The notes under the pieces: generated by a model
Seen by the model: only the letters and a program-made list of their open reading frames with translations
Database searches by the model: none
What the model was told of the DNA's origin: nothing
Source of the DNA: an uncultured Flavobacteriaceae bacterium
GTDB lineage: Bacteria > Bacteroidota > Bacteroidia > Flavobacteriales > Flavobacteriaceae
NCBI GenBank assembly: GCA_905479065.1
Contig: CAJQLB010000008.1
Coordinates: 1-64,000, forward strand
DNA length: 64,000 bases
Direction of reading: 5' to 3'
Translations under genes and position numbers: made by a program
Shown: piece after piece, positions 44,788 through 54,796 of the stretch
Layout: each line of letters begins with the position of its first letter
How positions within the stretch are numbered: position 1 is the stretch's first letter

Positions 44788-45528
44788 ATGAAGTCGATTT
44801 CAATTGATATAAACGCAGATATTGGTGAGGGTATTAACAATGAGTTACAATTAATCCCATTGTTATCATCGTGTAATATTGCATGTGGAGGTCACGCGGG
44901 AGACAGAGAAACGATGCAGAGATGTGTTGATTTAGCACTGTTACATGGCGTTAAAATAGGCGCACATCCTTCTTTTCCTGACAGAGATGGGTTTGGTCGT
45001 AACCATATGGTGATGCCACATGATGATCTATTCCAGGAACTCCAAACTCAAATTAACAAACTTGTTGAGATTTTGGCCAGATGTGACGAATTACTTCATC
45101 ATGTTAAGCCTCACGGTGCTTTATACAATTTGGCAGTAAAAGATAAAACGATTGCGTCAGTTATAGTCGATGTTGTTAAAAACACGACAGGAAGCCCAAA
45201 ACTTTATGTTCCAAATAATTCGGTTATAGAGGATGTTGCAATTGAGGCTGGACTGTCTGTGGTATTTGAAGCTTTTGCTGATAGGCATTATAACGACGAT
45301 TTAACTTTGGTGTCACGAGATAAGCATAACGCGATTATTACAAATGAAAAGGACATGTTAAATCATGTAAAAGGTATCATTATGAGTCATAAAGTAAGTT
45401 CTTTAAACGGCATAGATATTCCTATAACAGCTGAAACGATTTGTGTTCATGGCGATACTCCAAAAGCTGTTGAATTATTGAAGTATTTACGTCATAATTT
45501 AATTAATTTTGGAATTAAAATTGAATAA
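44788..45528 (+). CDS. pxpA: 5-oxoprolinase subunit A (LamB/YcsF family)
   Basis: PxpA works with PxpB and PxpC to open 5-oxoproline to glutamate with ATP, removing a damage product of glutamine and glutamate. The 246-residue protein has DINADIGEG near residues 6-14, SCNIACGGHAGD near 31-42, IGAHPSFPDRDGFGR near 60-74 and HVKPHGALYN near 108-117, all family signatures. The ATG follows the transporter stop directly, and the end overlaps pxpB. Confidence 0.92.
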   Translation: MKSISIDINADIGEGINNELQLIPLLSSCNIACGGHAGDRETMQRCVDLALLHGVKIGAHPSFPDRDGFGRNHMVMPHDDLFQELQTQINKLVEILARCDELLHHVKPHGALYNLAVKDKTIASVIVDVVKNTTGSPKLYVPNNSVIEDVAIEAGLSVVFEAFADRHYNDDLTLVSRDKHNAIITNEKDMLNHVKGIIMSHKVSSLNGIDIPITAETICVHGDTPKAVELLKYLRHNLINFGIKIE

Positions 45529-46267
45529 TGTTTTGAGTGATTTCAAATTACAATTTAAAATTTACGGTACCTCGTCTATCTTGATTGAGTGGCCAAAAAT
45601 TATATCTGAAGATGTCTTGAAAAACATGCTAAATTTCAAAGAGTTTATTGAAAATAATTATGTTAAACAAAAGATTCATATTATATCTTCATATAACTCA
45701 TTATTAGTTGTTTATGATAAAGGTATAGACAATATCTATAATGAAATTTCTCATATAGAATCATGGTATCTAAGCTTTGAAGATAAAAATTTTAATACTA
45801 CTAAATTATGGAAAATTCCTGTATGTTATGATTTAGATTTTGGCTTAGATTTAGAGGATGTTTCCATACGAAATAAGCTGAGTATTGCTGACATTGTTAA
45901 GGAGCATACATCTGTAAAATACCGGCTGTATTTTATTGGGTTTTTACCAGGATTTTTATATTTAGGAGGCCTGTCTGAAACACTTTATATTCCGAGAAAA
46001 TCACAGCCACGATTACATGTTGATAAAGGTTCTGTTGGCATAGGTGGAGCACAAACAGGTATTTATCCCAACAACAGTCCAGGAGGTTGGAATATCATTG
46101 GTAAAACTCCAATTAACTTATTTGATCCAAAGGCACAAAACCCTTGTTTTGCTCAATGTGGTGATCAAATTCAGTTTTATTCTATAAATAAAGCTGAGTT
46201 TGCGACACTAACAACAAATATGAAGTCTAATTCTTATACGCTTGAAAATACAATAGTGCATGATTAG
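45509..46267 (+). CDS. pxpB: 5-oxoprolinase subunit B (KipI family)
   Basis: PxpB is the smaller carboxyltransferase-like subunit. The frame gives up to 252 residues and contains RLYFIGFLPGFLYLGGL near 143-159, PRKSQPRLHVDKGSVGIGGAQTG in part near 164-186 and PGGWNIIGKTP near 192-202, the typical KipI region. No ATG is available: TTG codons at 45509, 45521 or 45533 are candidate starts, all overlapping or close to the pxpA stop, so the start is uncertain. The end overlaps pxpC by 8 nt. Confidence 0.88.
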   Translation: MELKLNNVLSDFKLQFKIYGTSSILIEWPKIISEDVLKNMLNFKEFIENNYVKQKIHIISSYNSLLVVYDKGIDNIYNEISHIESWYLSFEDKNFNTTKLWKIPVCYDLDFGLDLEDVSIRNKLSIADIVKEHTSVKYRLYFIGFLPGFLYLGGLSETLYIPRKSQPRLHVDKGSVGIGGAQTGIYPNNSPGGWNIIGKTPINLFDPKAQNPCFAQCGDQIQFYSINKAEFATLTTNMKSNSYTLENTIVHD

Positions 46268-47114
46268 AGTACTCGACTCCGGTTTTTTCACATCCATTCA
46301 AGATGCTGGTAGGAAGCGCTTCCAGCAGTTCGGTGTCCCTCAATCAGGTGTTATGGACAATTATGCGTCATCCATGGCCAATGCTATTGTGGGAAATACA
46401 TCAGAATGTGCTGTTCTTGAGCTTACCATGGTTGGTCCAAAGTTAATGTTTGAATGTGCAACTGCAATAACAGTAACAGGAGCTAATATGTCTCCAAAAA
46501 TTAATGGCGTTTTAATAAGTAATTTTGTTCTTATAAATGTGTGCAGAGGTGATGTTCTGTCGTTTGCAGCATCCACAATTGGATTTCGTTCTTATTTAGC
46601 GGTATCAGGTGGTTTTAAAACTGAGATTGTTATGGGAAGTAGGAGTATGTATAAAAATGTGACGTCAAATCATTGTGTAAATTTGGGAGATATTTTAAAA
46701 ATTAATGCAACTAAGCGCCCTATAGTGTCACATGCCTACATAAAATATGATAATACTTATATCAATGAATCTGAAATTTTGATCACAAGAGGTCCTGAAT
46801 TTGATTTTTTAAATAGCGCACAATTAAGTGTATTGTTTCAAAAGGAATTTACTATTTCTGAAAAAAATAATCGAATGGCCTATCAAATCAAAGAACTTGT
46901 TGTTAATCAATTTAAGGAGATAATCACTTCATTTGTCTTACCTGGGACAATTCAATTAACACCCTCTGGACAATTAATTATATTGATGCGGGATGCCCAG
47001 GTGACTGGCGGTTATCCCAGAGTTTTTCAGTTAACAGAACCATCAATAAATGTGATTTCTCAGAAAATGACAAATCACAAAATTAGATTTAAACTAGAAG
47101 ATTCGTTTACTTAA
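46260..47114 (+). CDS. pxpC: 5-oxoprolinase subunit C (KipA family)
   Basis: PxpC is the larger biotin-dependent-carboxyltransferase-like subunit, although no biotin is used. The 284-residue protein begins IRVLDSGFFTSIQDAGRK and includes FGVPQSGVMDNYA near 23-35, ANAIVGN and the C-terminal MRDAQVTGGYPRV near 242-254. It overlaps pxpB and ends the operon; the convergent aldehyde dehydrogenase gene ends 42 nt further. Confidence 0.9.
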   Translation: MIRVLDSGFFTSIQDAGRKRFQQFGVPQSGVMDNYASSMANAIVGNTSECAVLELTMVGPKLMFECATAITVTGANMSPKINGVLISNFVLINVCRGDVLSFAASTIGFRSYLAVSGGFKTEIVMGSRSMYKNVTSNHCVNLGDILKINATKRPIVSHAYIKYDNTYINESEILITRGPEFDFLNSAQLSVLFQKEFTISEKNNRMAYQIKELVVNQFKEIITSFVLPGTIQLTPSGQLIILMRDAQVTGGYPRVFQLTEPSINVISQKMTNHKIRFKLEDSFT

Positions 47115-47156
47115 ATTTAATTGACTTGAGGCTATTAATAATAGAAGTCTCAGATG

Positions 47157-48533
47157 TTATCCAAGCAGCTTGAACATTCTTTTTAATAAGCTCAATTTAT
47201 TGTTGTAAGGAGCATATCTGATTGGAGGGTCTATCCATGTTCCCCTCTTTGAAACAGATTTATGGTGTGAGAATGTGTCAAAACCATGTTTGCCGTGATA
47301 GGCGCCTATACCACTAGCACCAACACCACCAAAGGGTAGTCGATGATTACCAAAATGAATTAAAGGGTCATTGATAGCTCCACCACCAAAACTGTAGGTC
47401 GATAACATTGTGTCAATAAAATGGCGGTTCTTTGAAAACACATACAGAGACAATGGTTTTTCATAATGACTAATTATTACATCAATATCAGCGGCTTCAG
47501 AATAGGATAAAACTGGTAGTACCGGGCCAAAGATTTCAGTTGCCATGACCTTGCTATCCAAACTTGGATTATCGATAATTGTAGGAGCTATATAACGATT
47601 TTCGATATTAAAGTCACCACCATGAACAATTTTCACATCAGCAAGCATTGACACGAGTCTTTCAGTATTTTTTTTATCAATAATTTTTGGGTAGTCAACT
47701 GATTGGAATGGGTGTTCTCCGTAGGCTCTGATTATTTCTGATTTTAAACAATCTATGAGTTCTTTTTTAACTGACTCATGAACAATGATATAGTCGGGTG
47801 AAATACAAGTTTGGCCTCCATTAAAAAGTTTTCCCCATACTATGCGTTTGGCGGTGAGTTTTAGATCAATAGTGCTGTCTACAACACATGGAGATTTTCC
47901 ACCAAGCTCTAGAGTCACCGGTGTTAAGTGTTTTGCTGCGGCTTTAGCCACTATTTTTCCAACTGGAACACTGCCTGTAAAAAAGATATAATCCCAACGT
48001 TGTTCTAAAAGTTCGGTAGCAACTGATACGCCTCCTTCAATCGATACAACATGATCTTCATGAAAAACAGTTTGAATTATTTCAGTCACCAATGTCGATG
48101 TATTATGCGTTAGTTCACTTGGTTTTAATACAACTGTGTTGCCTGCTGCAACAGCCATCATCATGGGAGCAATCGATAGTAAAAAAGGATAATTCCACGG
48201 AGCGATAACTAAAACGCTCCCATAGGGCTCTTTATAGATGTAATCTCGTGCAGGAAATGTTAACAGTGATGGTTTGACACGTTTTGGACGAGACCAGGCC
48301 TTTAAATGTTTAAGTATTAAATCCAATTCGGAGACTAACAAGCCGTACTCACTCATAAAACTTTCAAATTTTGATTTATTGAAATCTTTATATAGTGCAT
48401 CATAGATATCCTTCTCTCTGGATATTATAAGGGCTTTTAACTCCTTTAATTTCTTTATTCTGTAGGGAATGTTTTTGGTTTGTTGGGATTTGAAAAAATC
48501 ACGCTGCTGCTGAAGTCTGTTGGGTATAGTCAC
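47157..48533 (-). CDS. Aldehyde dehydrogenase (class 3-like)
   Basis: The 458-residue NAD(P)-dependent aldehyde dehydrogenase resembles the fatty-aldehyde/class 3 group in length and in PWNYPFLLSIAPM near 112-124. It carries KPSELT near 136-141, the nucleotide site FTGSVPVGK near 184-192, the general base in LELGGKSP near 209-216 and the catalytic cysteine in NGGQTCISPDY near 239-249. A likely role is detoxifying lipid-derived aldehydes. The RluA-type gene lies 23 nt upstream on the same strand. Confidence 0.9.
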   Translation of the reverse strand: MTIPNRLQQQRDFFKSQQTKNIPYRIKKLKELKALIISREKDIYDALYKDFNKSKFESFMSEYGLLVSELDLILKHLKAWSRPKRVKPSLLTFPARDYIYKEPYGSVLVIAPWNYPFLLSIAPMMMAVAAGNTVVLKPSELTHNTSTLVTEIIQTVFHEDHVVSIEGGVSVATELLEQRWDYIFFTGSVPVGKIVAKAAAKHLTPVTLELGGKSPCVVDSTIDLKLTAKRIVWGKLFNGGQTCISPDYIIVHESVKKELIDCLKSEIIRAYGEHPFQSVDYPKIIDKKNTERLVSMLADVKIVHGGDFNIENRYIAPTIIDNPSLDSKVMATEIFGPVLPVLSYSEAADIDVIISHYEKPLSLYVFSKNRHFIDTMLSTYSFGGGAINDPLIHFGNHRLPFGGVGASGIGAYHGKHGFDTFSHHKSVSKRGTWIDPPIRYAPYNNKLSLLKRMFKLLG

Positions 48534-48556
48534 TGTTTTTCTTTAAAGATACTAAT

Positions 48557-49255
48557 TTAGTCAATACATGCATGCCATGTCGCGTCTTGAGGTGTGGGTG
48601 CAGTGATACGAATTTTTTGATTATTAACAGGATGAATGAAGTCTATATGTCTCGAATGTAAATGGATCCCGCCGTTATTGTTACTTCTATGGGCTCCATA
48701 TTTTAAATCTCCTTTGATTGGACATCCTATCTTTGCTAATTGACATCGTATTTGATGGTGTCTGCCAGTTTCCAATGCTATTTCTATTAAAAAATAATGA
48801 TCTAATTTTTTTAATGTTTTATAGCTCAATACAGCTTTTTTACTTTTGGTGATTTCTTGATTGTAGGCAGATGATTTATTGTTTTTTGGATTTTTTCTTA
48901 GCCAGTGTGTTAATGTGTTATCCTTTTTGTTTGGCTTGTTTTTTACAATTGCCCAATAAGTTTTACCGATATTTTTATCAACGAACATTTTATTTAAACG
49001 GGATAACACTTTAGATGTTTTAGCGAAAATTACAATCCCAGATGTCGGTCTATCCAAACGATGTACCACACCTAAATAAACATTTCCTGGTTTCTGGTAT
49101 TTGATTTTTAAATACTCCTTAACTACTTCGCTTAAAGGTTTATCTCCCGTAATATCGCCTTGTACGATATCGCCCACACGCTTATTTATAATAATGATGT
49201 GGTTATCTTCATGAAGTACTTGTAAATTGGCCTTATTAGATAATTTTTTAGACAC
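48557..49255 (-). CDS. RluA-family RNA pseudouridine synthase
   Basis: The 232-residue pseudouridine synthase has no N-terminal S4 domain, so it is the short RluA/RluE-type form. The catalytic aspartate lies in VVHRLDRPTSG near residues 62-72, and the motifs KTYWAIV near 98, TGRHHQIRCQL near 165-175 and HSRHIDF near 203 follow the family order. The RNA target (rRNA or tRNA position) cannot be told. It starts 8 nt after panB and is probably cotranscribed with it. Confidence 0.88.
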   Translation of the reverse strand: MSKKLSNKANLQVLHEDNHIIIINKRVGDIVQGDITGDKPLSEVVKEYLKIKYQKPGNVYLGVVHRLDRPTSGIVIFAKTSKVLSRLNKMFVDKNIGKTYWAIVKNKPNKKDNTLTHWLRKNPKNNKSSAYNQEITKSKKAVLSYKTLKKLDHYFLIEIALETGRHHQIRCQLAKIGCPIKGDLKYGAHRSNNNGGIHLHSRHIDFIHPVNNQKIRITAPTPQDATWHACID

Positions 49256-49263
49256 AAGAAGCT

Positions 49264-50082
49264 CTAGTATTGTTCACTATCGGATGGGAAATCCATTTTT
49301 TTGACATCGGTTACGTACTGCGATATGGCTTTCGACATATCTTCGTATAAATTCATGTAACGCCTTAAAAAACGCGGATTAAATTCATGTGTCATTCCTA
49401 TCATGTCGTGTAATACTAATACTTGGCCATCAACACCATTTCCTGCTCCGATACCTATGATAGGGATATTAACACTTTGGGCTACCCGCTGGGCCAGTGC
49501 AGCAGGAATTTTTTCAAGAACAATTGCAAAACAACCAATCTTTTCAAGCATTTTTGCATCTTCAATTAATTGTGAGGCTTCTTTGTCTTCTTTAGCTCGA
49601 ACAGTGTAAGTGCCAAACTTGTAAATAGATTGTGGCGTAAGGCCAAGGTGGCCCATGACAGGAATTCCTGCATTTAAGATGCGTTTTATAGAGTCTTTGA
49701 TTTCTTTACCACCTTCTACTTTTACCGCGTGACCACCGCTTTCTTTCATAATTCTTATCGCAGATCTCAACGCTTCTTTTGGATCGCTTTGATAAGTTCC
49801 AAAGGGTAAATCTACAACTACCAACGCTCTATCTACTGCTCGAATGACAGAGGAGGCATGGTAAATCATTTGGTCAAGAGTAATTGGCAATGTTGTTTCA
49901 TGACCCGCCATGACATTACTTGCAGAGTCACCAACTAAAATCACATCGATGCCTGAGCTATCTACAATTTTTGCCATGGTGTAATCGTACGCAGTGAGCA
50001 TAGATATTTTTTCACCATTACTTTTCATATCTACAAGTGACTTTGTAGTAACTCGTTTGTATTCCTTTTTGGCTATTGACAT
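49264..50082 (-). CDS. panB: Ketopantoate hydroxymethyltransferase
   Basis: PanB makes ketopantoate from 2-oxoisovalerate and methylene-tetrahydrofolate for pantothenate and CoA synthesis. The 272-residue TIM-barrel enzyme has [11 protein letters not shown] near residues 28-38, [15 protein letters not shown] near 50-64 with metal-binding aspartate, DLPFGTYQ near 94, KVEGG near 124 and [14 protein letters not shown] near 209-222. It begins a minus-strand run with the RluA and aldehyde dehydrogenase genes. Confidence 0.95.
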   Translation of the reverse strand: MSIAKKEYKRVTTKSLVDMKSNGEKISMLTAYDYTMAKIVDSSGIDVILVGDSASNVMAGHETTLPITLDQMIYHASSVIRAVDRALVVVDLPFGTYQSDPKEALRSAIRIMKESGGHAVKVEGGKEIKDSIKRILNAGIPVMGHLGLTPQSIYKFGTYTVRAKEDKEASQLIEDAKMLEKIGCFAIVLEKIPAALAQRVAQSVNIPIIGIGAGNGVDGQVLVLHDMIGMTHEFNPRFLRRYMNLYEDMSKAISQYVTDVKKMDFPSDSEQY

Positions 50083-50248
50083 GCTAGTTGTATTTAAGTG
50101 TAAAAATAGTAAATATAGATGAAGTTCAAATGTTCTAAAAATCTTTTGCTTAATTCAGAGTATCAGAGGTGTGTTTTTCAACGTTGCAGACCATCAGTTT
50201 AGCTTGTAAAAAATCAACTATGAGTTGCTTGTATTTGCTCAATTAGTA

Positions 50249-51670
50249 TTAGCAATCAGATAAACTCACTTTGACAGCGAGACCGCCTTTGGAAGTTTCT
50301 TTGTACTTCGTATGCATGTTTTGAGCAGTTTCCCACATGGTGTCTACAACATTGTCAAAAGGCACCTTAACGTTGTTTGGATCGGTTTCAAGTGCTAATT
50401 CTGCGGCATTGATGGCCTTAATAGCACCCATTGAATTTCGTTCTATGCAGGGTATTTGTACCAGTCCTCCAATGGGATCACAAGTTAGACCTAAGTGGTG
50501 TTCCATGGCAATTTCTGCAGCGATTAAAACTTGCTCAGGAGTGCCACCCATCAACTCACAGAGTGCTCCTGCTGCCATGGCAGCAGAGACGCCTATTTCG
50601 GCTTGGCAGCCACCCATTGCTGCGCTAATCGTTGCTCCTTTTTTAAAAATACTTCCAATTTCACCCGCAACCAATAAAAATTGCTTGATTTCAGTAAAGT
50701 TAGCATCGTGATTTTCGATAACCAAATAGTACATGAGAACTGCAGGTATTACGCCAGCGCTGCCGTTTGTGGGTGCTGTAACTACGCGACCAAGTGAAGC
50801 ATTGACTTCATTGACGCTGAGAGCAAAGCAGCTTACCCATTTTAAAATTTGACGAAATTTCACCTCTGAATCTCGAATAGCCAGTAGCCATTCTTGTGGT
50901 GTTTGGTAAGTTTTTTTTCCGATGAGCTTGTCATGTAGGTCAAAAGCTCTTCTTCGAACATTTAATCCACCAGGTAAACTTCCTTCAGTATGACAGCCAG
51001 TATACATACTTTCTAGCATGGTTGTCCAGATCCGGTGTATTTCGTCATCAATGTCAGTGTTATTTCTAATAGATTTTTCATTAGCAAGAACAACCTCAGA
51101 AATTGACATATTTAAGTGATTGCAATAACCTAACAGTTCCTTTCCGAAGGTTACCGGATAAGGAAATGTTTTAAATATTTTTTTATTTTCAAGAGAATTT
51201 TTGCGCTCCTTTTTAACGATAAAACCGCCACCAATAGAATAAAAAGTTGAACTAAATTGTTTGTCTTTGATTGATGCCGTAAATGTGATGCCATTAGCAT
51301 GAAACGGCAAGAATTTACGGTTAAATCTAATATCAGATTCAAAATTGAAATCTAATGATGTCTCATTATTAAAAAGTAATGTTTGTGATTGTTTGACAGT
51401 TGTAACTATCGCGTGAATATCTTCAGTCATGGTTACTTCGGGGTCTGCACCACTGAGACCTAATACAACTGCTAAATCAGTTGCATGACCTTTACCAGTG
51501 AGTGATAAAGACCCATAAAGATCAACAGTAATGCCATTGACCAAATGAAATTTGTTTGAGTTTTTTAATTCCTTAATCCAGCGCTCAGCAGCTCTCCAAG
51601 GCCCTAAAGTATGAGAACTGGAAGGGCCAACGCCAATTTTAAGCATATCAAATATAGATATACATTCCAT
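50249..51670 (-). CDS. sdaA: L-serine ammonia-lyase, iron-sulfur type
   Basis: SdaA deaminates L-serine to pyruvate with a [4Fe-4S] cluster. The 473-residue single-chain enzyme starts [20 protein letters not shown]. Cysteines typical of cluster binding occur in [12 protein letters not shown] near 225, [16 protein letters not shown] near 354-369 and LTCDPIGG / [12 protein letters not shown] near 399-418. The minus-strand TATATTTG at 51696-51703 is its -7 element, placed back to back with the dnaK upstream region. Confidence 0.93.
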   Translation of the reverse strand: MECISIFDMLKIGVGPSSSHTLGPWRAAERWIKELKNSNKFHLVNGITVDLYGSLSLTGKGHATDLAVVLGLSGADPEVTMTEDIHAIVTTVKQSQTLLFNNETSLDFNFESDIRFNRKFLPFHANGITFTASIKDKQFSSTFYSIGGGFIVKKERKNSLENKKIFKTFPYPVTFGKELLGYCNHLNMSISEVVLANEKSIRNNTDIDDEIHRIWTTMLESMYTGCHTEGSLPGGLNVRRRAFDLHDKLIGKKTYQTPQEWLLAIRDSEVKFRQILKWVSCFALSVNEVNASLGRVVTAPTNGSAGVIPAVLMYYLVIENHDANFTEIKQFLLVAGEIGSIFKKGATISAAMGGCQAEIGVSAAMAAGALCELMGGTPEQVLIAAEIAMEHHLGLTCDPIGGLVQIPCIERNSMGAIKAINAAELALETDPNNVKVPFDNVVDTMWETAQNMHTKYKETSKGGLAVKVSLSDC

Positions 51671-51695
51671 TTCGGTTACAATTTACATGTTTCGG

Positions 51696-51703
51696 CAAAT
51701 ATA
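51696..51703 (-). promoter_or_regulatory. Putative -7 element of sdaA
   Basis: Reads TATATTTG on the minus strand, 26 nt before the ATG. Confidence 0.5.
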
Positions 51704-51743
51704 GATGATATCATGTGATAAGTTTAAAAAATAGTGATACTTC

Positions 51744-51788
51744 TGACATGATGTCATATTTCTTGTCATGGCATAATGATTGTCATTG
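51744..51788. promoter_or_regulatory. TGTCA-rich palindromic element upstream of dnaK
   Basis: TGACAT-G-ATGTCA (51744-51756) is an inverted repeat, followed by further TGTCAT boxes at 51764-51769 and 51781-51786, about 50-90 nt before the dnaK start. It may be an operator or activator site for heat-shock control. No CIRCE element is seen. Confidence 0.45.
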
Positions 51789-51836
51789 GTAAGATGTAAA
51801 AAATAGAATTTAACACAATAAAGAATAAATAAAGTT

Positions 51837-53744
51837 ATGAGTAAAATTATTGGAATCGATTTAGGAACTACGAACTCATGTGTTTCGGTAATGGAAGGTA
51901 ACGAGCCCGTAGTAATAACAAATGCTGAAGGAAGACGAACGACGCCTTCTGTGATAGCATTTGTTGAAGGAGGTGAAATTAAGGTAGGTGATCCTGCAAA
52001 GCGTCAGGCGGTTACAAATCCAACAAAAACGGTATACTCTATAAAACGTTTTATGGGGAATAAATATTCTGAATCTAAAAAAGAAGCAGAACGCGTTCCT
52101 TATAAAGTAATTAAGGGAGATAATGATACGCCAAGAGTAGATATTGATGGTCGAATGTATACGCCGCAAGAGTTGTCAGCAATGGTGCTGCAAAAAATGA
52201 AGAAAACGGCTGAAGAGTTCTTAGATCAAGAGGTTACAGAAGCTGTTATTACGGTTCCTGCATATTTTAATGACGCACAACGTCAGGCTACTAAAGAAGC
52301 TGGAGAAATTTCGGGACTTAAAGTTCGAAGAATTATCAATGAGCCAACAGCAGCAGCACTGGCTTATGGTATGGATAAAAAAGGCATTGATCAAAAAATA
52401 GTTGTATTTGATTTTGGTGGAGGAACACATGATGTATCCATATTAGAACTAGGAGATGGTGTTTTTGAGGTGCTTTCAACAGATGGTGACACACATTTGG
52501 GAGGAGATGATGTTGATGAAAAAATCATTGATTGGTTAGCAGATGAATTTAAAACGGAAGAAGCGATTGATTTAAGAAAAGATCCAATGGCTTTACAGCG
52601 TCTAAAAGAGGCTGCTGAAAAAGCAAAAATTGAGTTGTCATCCTCGGCGCAAACAGAGATAAATTTACCGTATGTTACAGCAACGGCAAGTGGACCAAAG
52701 CACCTTGTGAGATCGTTAACTAGAGCAAAATTTGAGCAGTTGATTGATGATTTGGTGAAGCGAACTATAGCGCCATGTCAGTCTGCTTTGAAAGCAGCAG
52801 GTTTATCAAAAAGCGATATCGACGAAATTATTTTGGTTGGTGGATCAACACGTATACCAGCAGTTCAAGAAGCTGTTGAAAAGTTTTTTGCTAAAAAGCC
52901 AAGTAAAGGGGTTAACCCGGATGAGGTTGTTGCTGTTGGAGCCGCTATTCAAGGAGGAGTCTTAAGTGGTGACGTCAAAGATGTTCTTTTACTAGATGTT
53001 ACGCCATTATCACTCGGTATCGAAACTATGGGTAATGTGATGACAAAATTGATTGAAGCTAACACAACAATCCCAACTAAAAAATCACAAGTGTTTTCAA
53101 CGGCAGCAGATAATCAGCCCTCTGTTGAAATACATGTGTTACAAGGGGAGCGACCAATGGCGCCAGACAATAAAACTATTGGTAGATTTCATTTAGATGG
53201 TATTCCGCCAGCCAGAAGAGGAACTCCGCAAATTGAAGTTACATTTGATATTGATGCTAATGGAATCATAAAGGTGTCTGCAACAGATAAAGCAACAAAT
53301 AAAACTCAAGATATTCGTATCGAAGCTTCTTCAGGATTGACAGAGGAAGAAATTCAGAAAATGAAGCAAGAGGCAGAAGCAAATGCGGATGCTGATTCAA
53401 AAGCAAAGGAAACAGCTGATAAGCTAAACGCTGCTGATGCGATGATTTTCCAAACAGAAAGTCAATTGAAAGAATTTGGTGAAAAATTGTCTGATGATAA
53501 GAAGCAGCCAATTGAAGCAGCTTTAGAAGAATTGAAAAAGGCTTATGAGACTAAAGATGTCGAAATTATAGATCCTGCATTAGAGAAAATCAATGAAGCT
53601 TGGAAAGTGGCTTCTGAGGAAATGTATAAAGCACAAGCTGAAGCTCAACAAGCACCAGGAGCAGATTCTAGTCAAAATGGAGAACCTTCAAATCAAGAGG
53701 AGAGTAGTGATGTTGAAGATGTGGATTTTGAGGAAGTTAAGTAA
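51837..53744 (+). CDS. dnaK: Molecular chaperone DnaK (Hsp70)
   Basis: DnaK folds and protects proteins in ATP cycles with DnaJ and GrpE. The 635-residue protein has phosphate-1 [10 protein letters not shown] near residues 5-14, [11 protein letters not shown] near 144, [12 protein letters not shown] near 164-175, [15 protein letters not shown] near 187-201, [10 protein letters not shown] near 335, the [15 protein letters not shown] linker near 380-394, a substrate-binding domain and an acidic C-terminal tail ending [10 protein letters not shown]. grpE and dnaJ are not adjacent, as is usual in this group. It has its own terminator. Confidence 0.97.
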   Translation: MSKIIGIDLGTTNSCVSVMEGNEPVVITNAEGRRTTPSVIAFVEGGEIKVGDPAKRQAVTNPTKTVYSIKRFMGNKYSESKKEAERVPYKVIKGDNDTPRVDIDGRMYTPQELSAMVLQKMKKTAEEFLDQEVTEAVITVPAYFNDAQRQATKEAGEISGLKVRRIINEPTAAALAYGMDKKGIDQKIVVFDFGGGTHDVSILELGDGVFEVLSTDGDTHLGGDDVDEKIIDWLADEFKTEEAIDLRKDPMALQRLKEAAEKAKIELSSSAQTEINLPYVTATASGPKHLVRSLTRAKFEQLIDDLVKRTIAPCQSALKAAGLSKSDIDEIILVGGSTRIPAVQEAVEKFFAKKPSKGVNPDEVVAVGAAIQGGVLSGDVKDVLLLDVTPLSLGIETMGNVMTKLIEANTTIPTKKSQVFSTAADNQPSVEIHVLQGERPMAPDNKTIGRFHLDGIPPARRGTPQIEVTFDIDANGIIKVSATDKATNKTQDIRIEASSGLTEEEIQKMKQEAEANADADSKAKETADKLNAADAMIFQTESQLKEFGEKLSDDKKQPIEAALEELKKAYETKDVEIIDPALEKINEAWKVASEEMYKAQAEAQQAPGADSSQNGEPSNQEESSDVEDVDFEEVK

Positions 53745-53763
53745 AAACTTATTTACTCATATT

Positions 53764-53799
53764 AAAAAAGTGCAGCTTTAACTAGCTGCACTTTTTTTA
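53764..53799 (+). terminator. Rho-independent terminator of dnaK
   Basis: AAAAAAGTGCAGCT pairs with AGCTGCACTTTTTT, followed by T, about 20 nt after the dnaK stop. Confidence 0.9.
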
Positions 53800-53840
53800 T
53801 TAATAAATTATATATTTTTTATTAAAATCATATTTTTATT

Positions 53841-53870
53841 GTTTATTTTTATTTAAAATAGGTTAAACAA
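53841..53870 (+). promoter_or_regulatory. Possible weak relative of element A
   Basis: GTTTA at 53841 and GGTTAAACAA at 53861-53870 have the same spacing (GTTTA to TTAAAC, 22 nt) as in element A at 25579-25606. The third box is missing, and the region is so AT-rich that chance is a real possibility. Confidence 0.25.
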
Positions 53871-53960
53871 TAAATTTTTTTTAATTAAAATGTTAAAAAC
53901 TTAAGTTTTTTATATAATTATTAATTTGTAGATTTAAGCACTAACTAAAACCAATTTAAA

Positions 53961-54740
53961 ATGGAAAAAATTTTGAATCAAGTGCTTGATCTTCCACAAA
54001 TGATCAACTCTAAACTACCAATGAATACATTTAATTCATGGGCAAATGACTCGGAGGGCAATATAGCTTCCTGGGTAGGAAAATTTTACACTGTCTCCGC
54101 ACTCGTTGTGCTAATTGGATCATTGATGGCTGTGCTTTCTCCTTTATGGTCTGGTGGTATGGGAGAAGGAGTAGATATTGTAAGCAGTATTGTAACTATG
54201 GTAGTTTGGGTCTATGCGGCTTTCCCAATAGCTCAGATGATTAGATCGACTGGAGATGGTCTTTCAGAATCAAAATCAGGTATTGTAAATTTCGTCTTCA
54301 AAGATTTAGCTGTTGCAAACATAAAGTTATTAGGTCGCGTTACGGCGTTGGTAGCTTTGTTTGGTGCATTAGCTATGACACTTTCTTGGTTAACGACTCT
54401 CAATGTCTCCACAGATTATGCGACAGATTGGCTTGCGAATGTCGATTATGCCTATGCATTACCAATGGCTGCAGTAAGCGAGGTGACCAATGGCTTAATT
54501 GGACTTGAATTCATAGGGAATATACTTGCTAATGATTGGACAAATTGGGATCCAACCATGGCAGCTGGTGCTTCGTACAGTTGGGATGGATTAATGGCGG
54601 TTGCTTGGGAATATGTTGGTGTTGTTGTAATACTGGCAAAACTTTATGTAGTGTTAGCTTTTTATCACTTCTTTTATGGATTAATTTCTAGCTTTGTAGC
54701 TTGGGTTCAAAATCCGTACTTGCCGTTTAAATCAAAATAA
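53961..54740 (+). CDS. Unknown polytopic membrane protein beside the rhodopsin genes
   Basis: The 259-residue protein has about four membrane helices (roughly 42-62, 73-95, 123-146 and 210-245) separated by tryptophan-rich segments such as WANDSEGNIASW and NDWTNWDPTM. No signal peptide or known domain is recognised. It is monocistronic between dnaK and blh and shares a bidirectional terminator with blh. The location next to the retinal/proteorhodopsin pair is suggestive but proves no link. Codon usage looks like its neighbours. Confidence 0.8.
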   Translation: MEKILNQVLDLPQMINSKLPMNTFNSWANDSEGNIASWVGKFYTVSALVVLIGSLMAVLSPLWSGGMGEGVDIVSSIVTMVVWVYAAFPIAQMIRSTGDGLSESKSGIVNFVFKDLAVANIKLLGRVTALVALFGALAMTLSWLTTLNVSTDYATDWLANVDYAYALPMAAVSEVTNGLIGLEFIGNILANDWTNWDPTMAAGASYSWDGLMAVAWEYVGVVVILAKLYVVLAFYHFFYGLISSFVAWVQNPYLPFKSK

Positions 54741-54760
54741 ATTTATTACAAATAATTGTA

Positions 54761-54796
54761 AAAAAGCGCGTGTAGAATTTTCTATGTGCGCTTTTT
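54761..54796. terminator. Bidirectional terminator between the 259-aa gene and blh
   Basis: AAAAAGCGC (54761-54769) pairs with GCGCTTTTT (54788-54796), with G-U-rich continuation of the stem; it overlaps the blh stop codon at 54782-54784. Confidence 0.75.

Noticed and set aside
47115-47156. CTATTAATAATAG palindrome between pxpC and the aldehyde dehydrogenase gene as a terminator
   Set aside because: The stem is weak, AT-only and without a T run, so termination cannot be supported.
50337-50711. Plus-strand 124-aa ORF
   Set aside because: Antisense to sdaA in its glycine/alanine-rich core.
51671-51836. CIRCE heat-shock element before dnaK
   Set aside because: No TTAGCACTC-N9-GAGTGCTAA pattern is present; only TGTCAT-type boxes were seen.
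51876-53511. Three minus-strand ORFs within dnaK
   Set aside because: Shadows of the dnaK frame with unlikely composition (for example runs of Arg and Cys).
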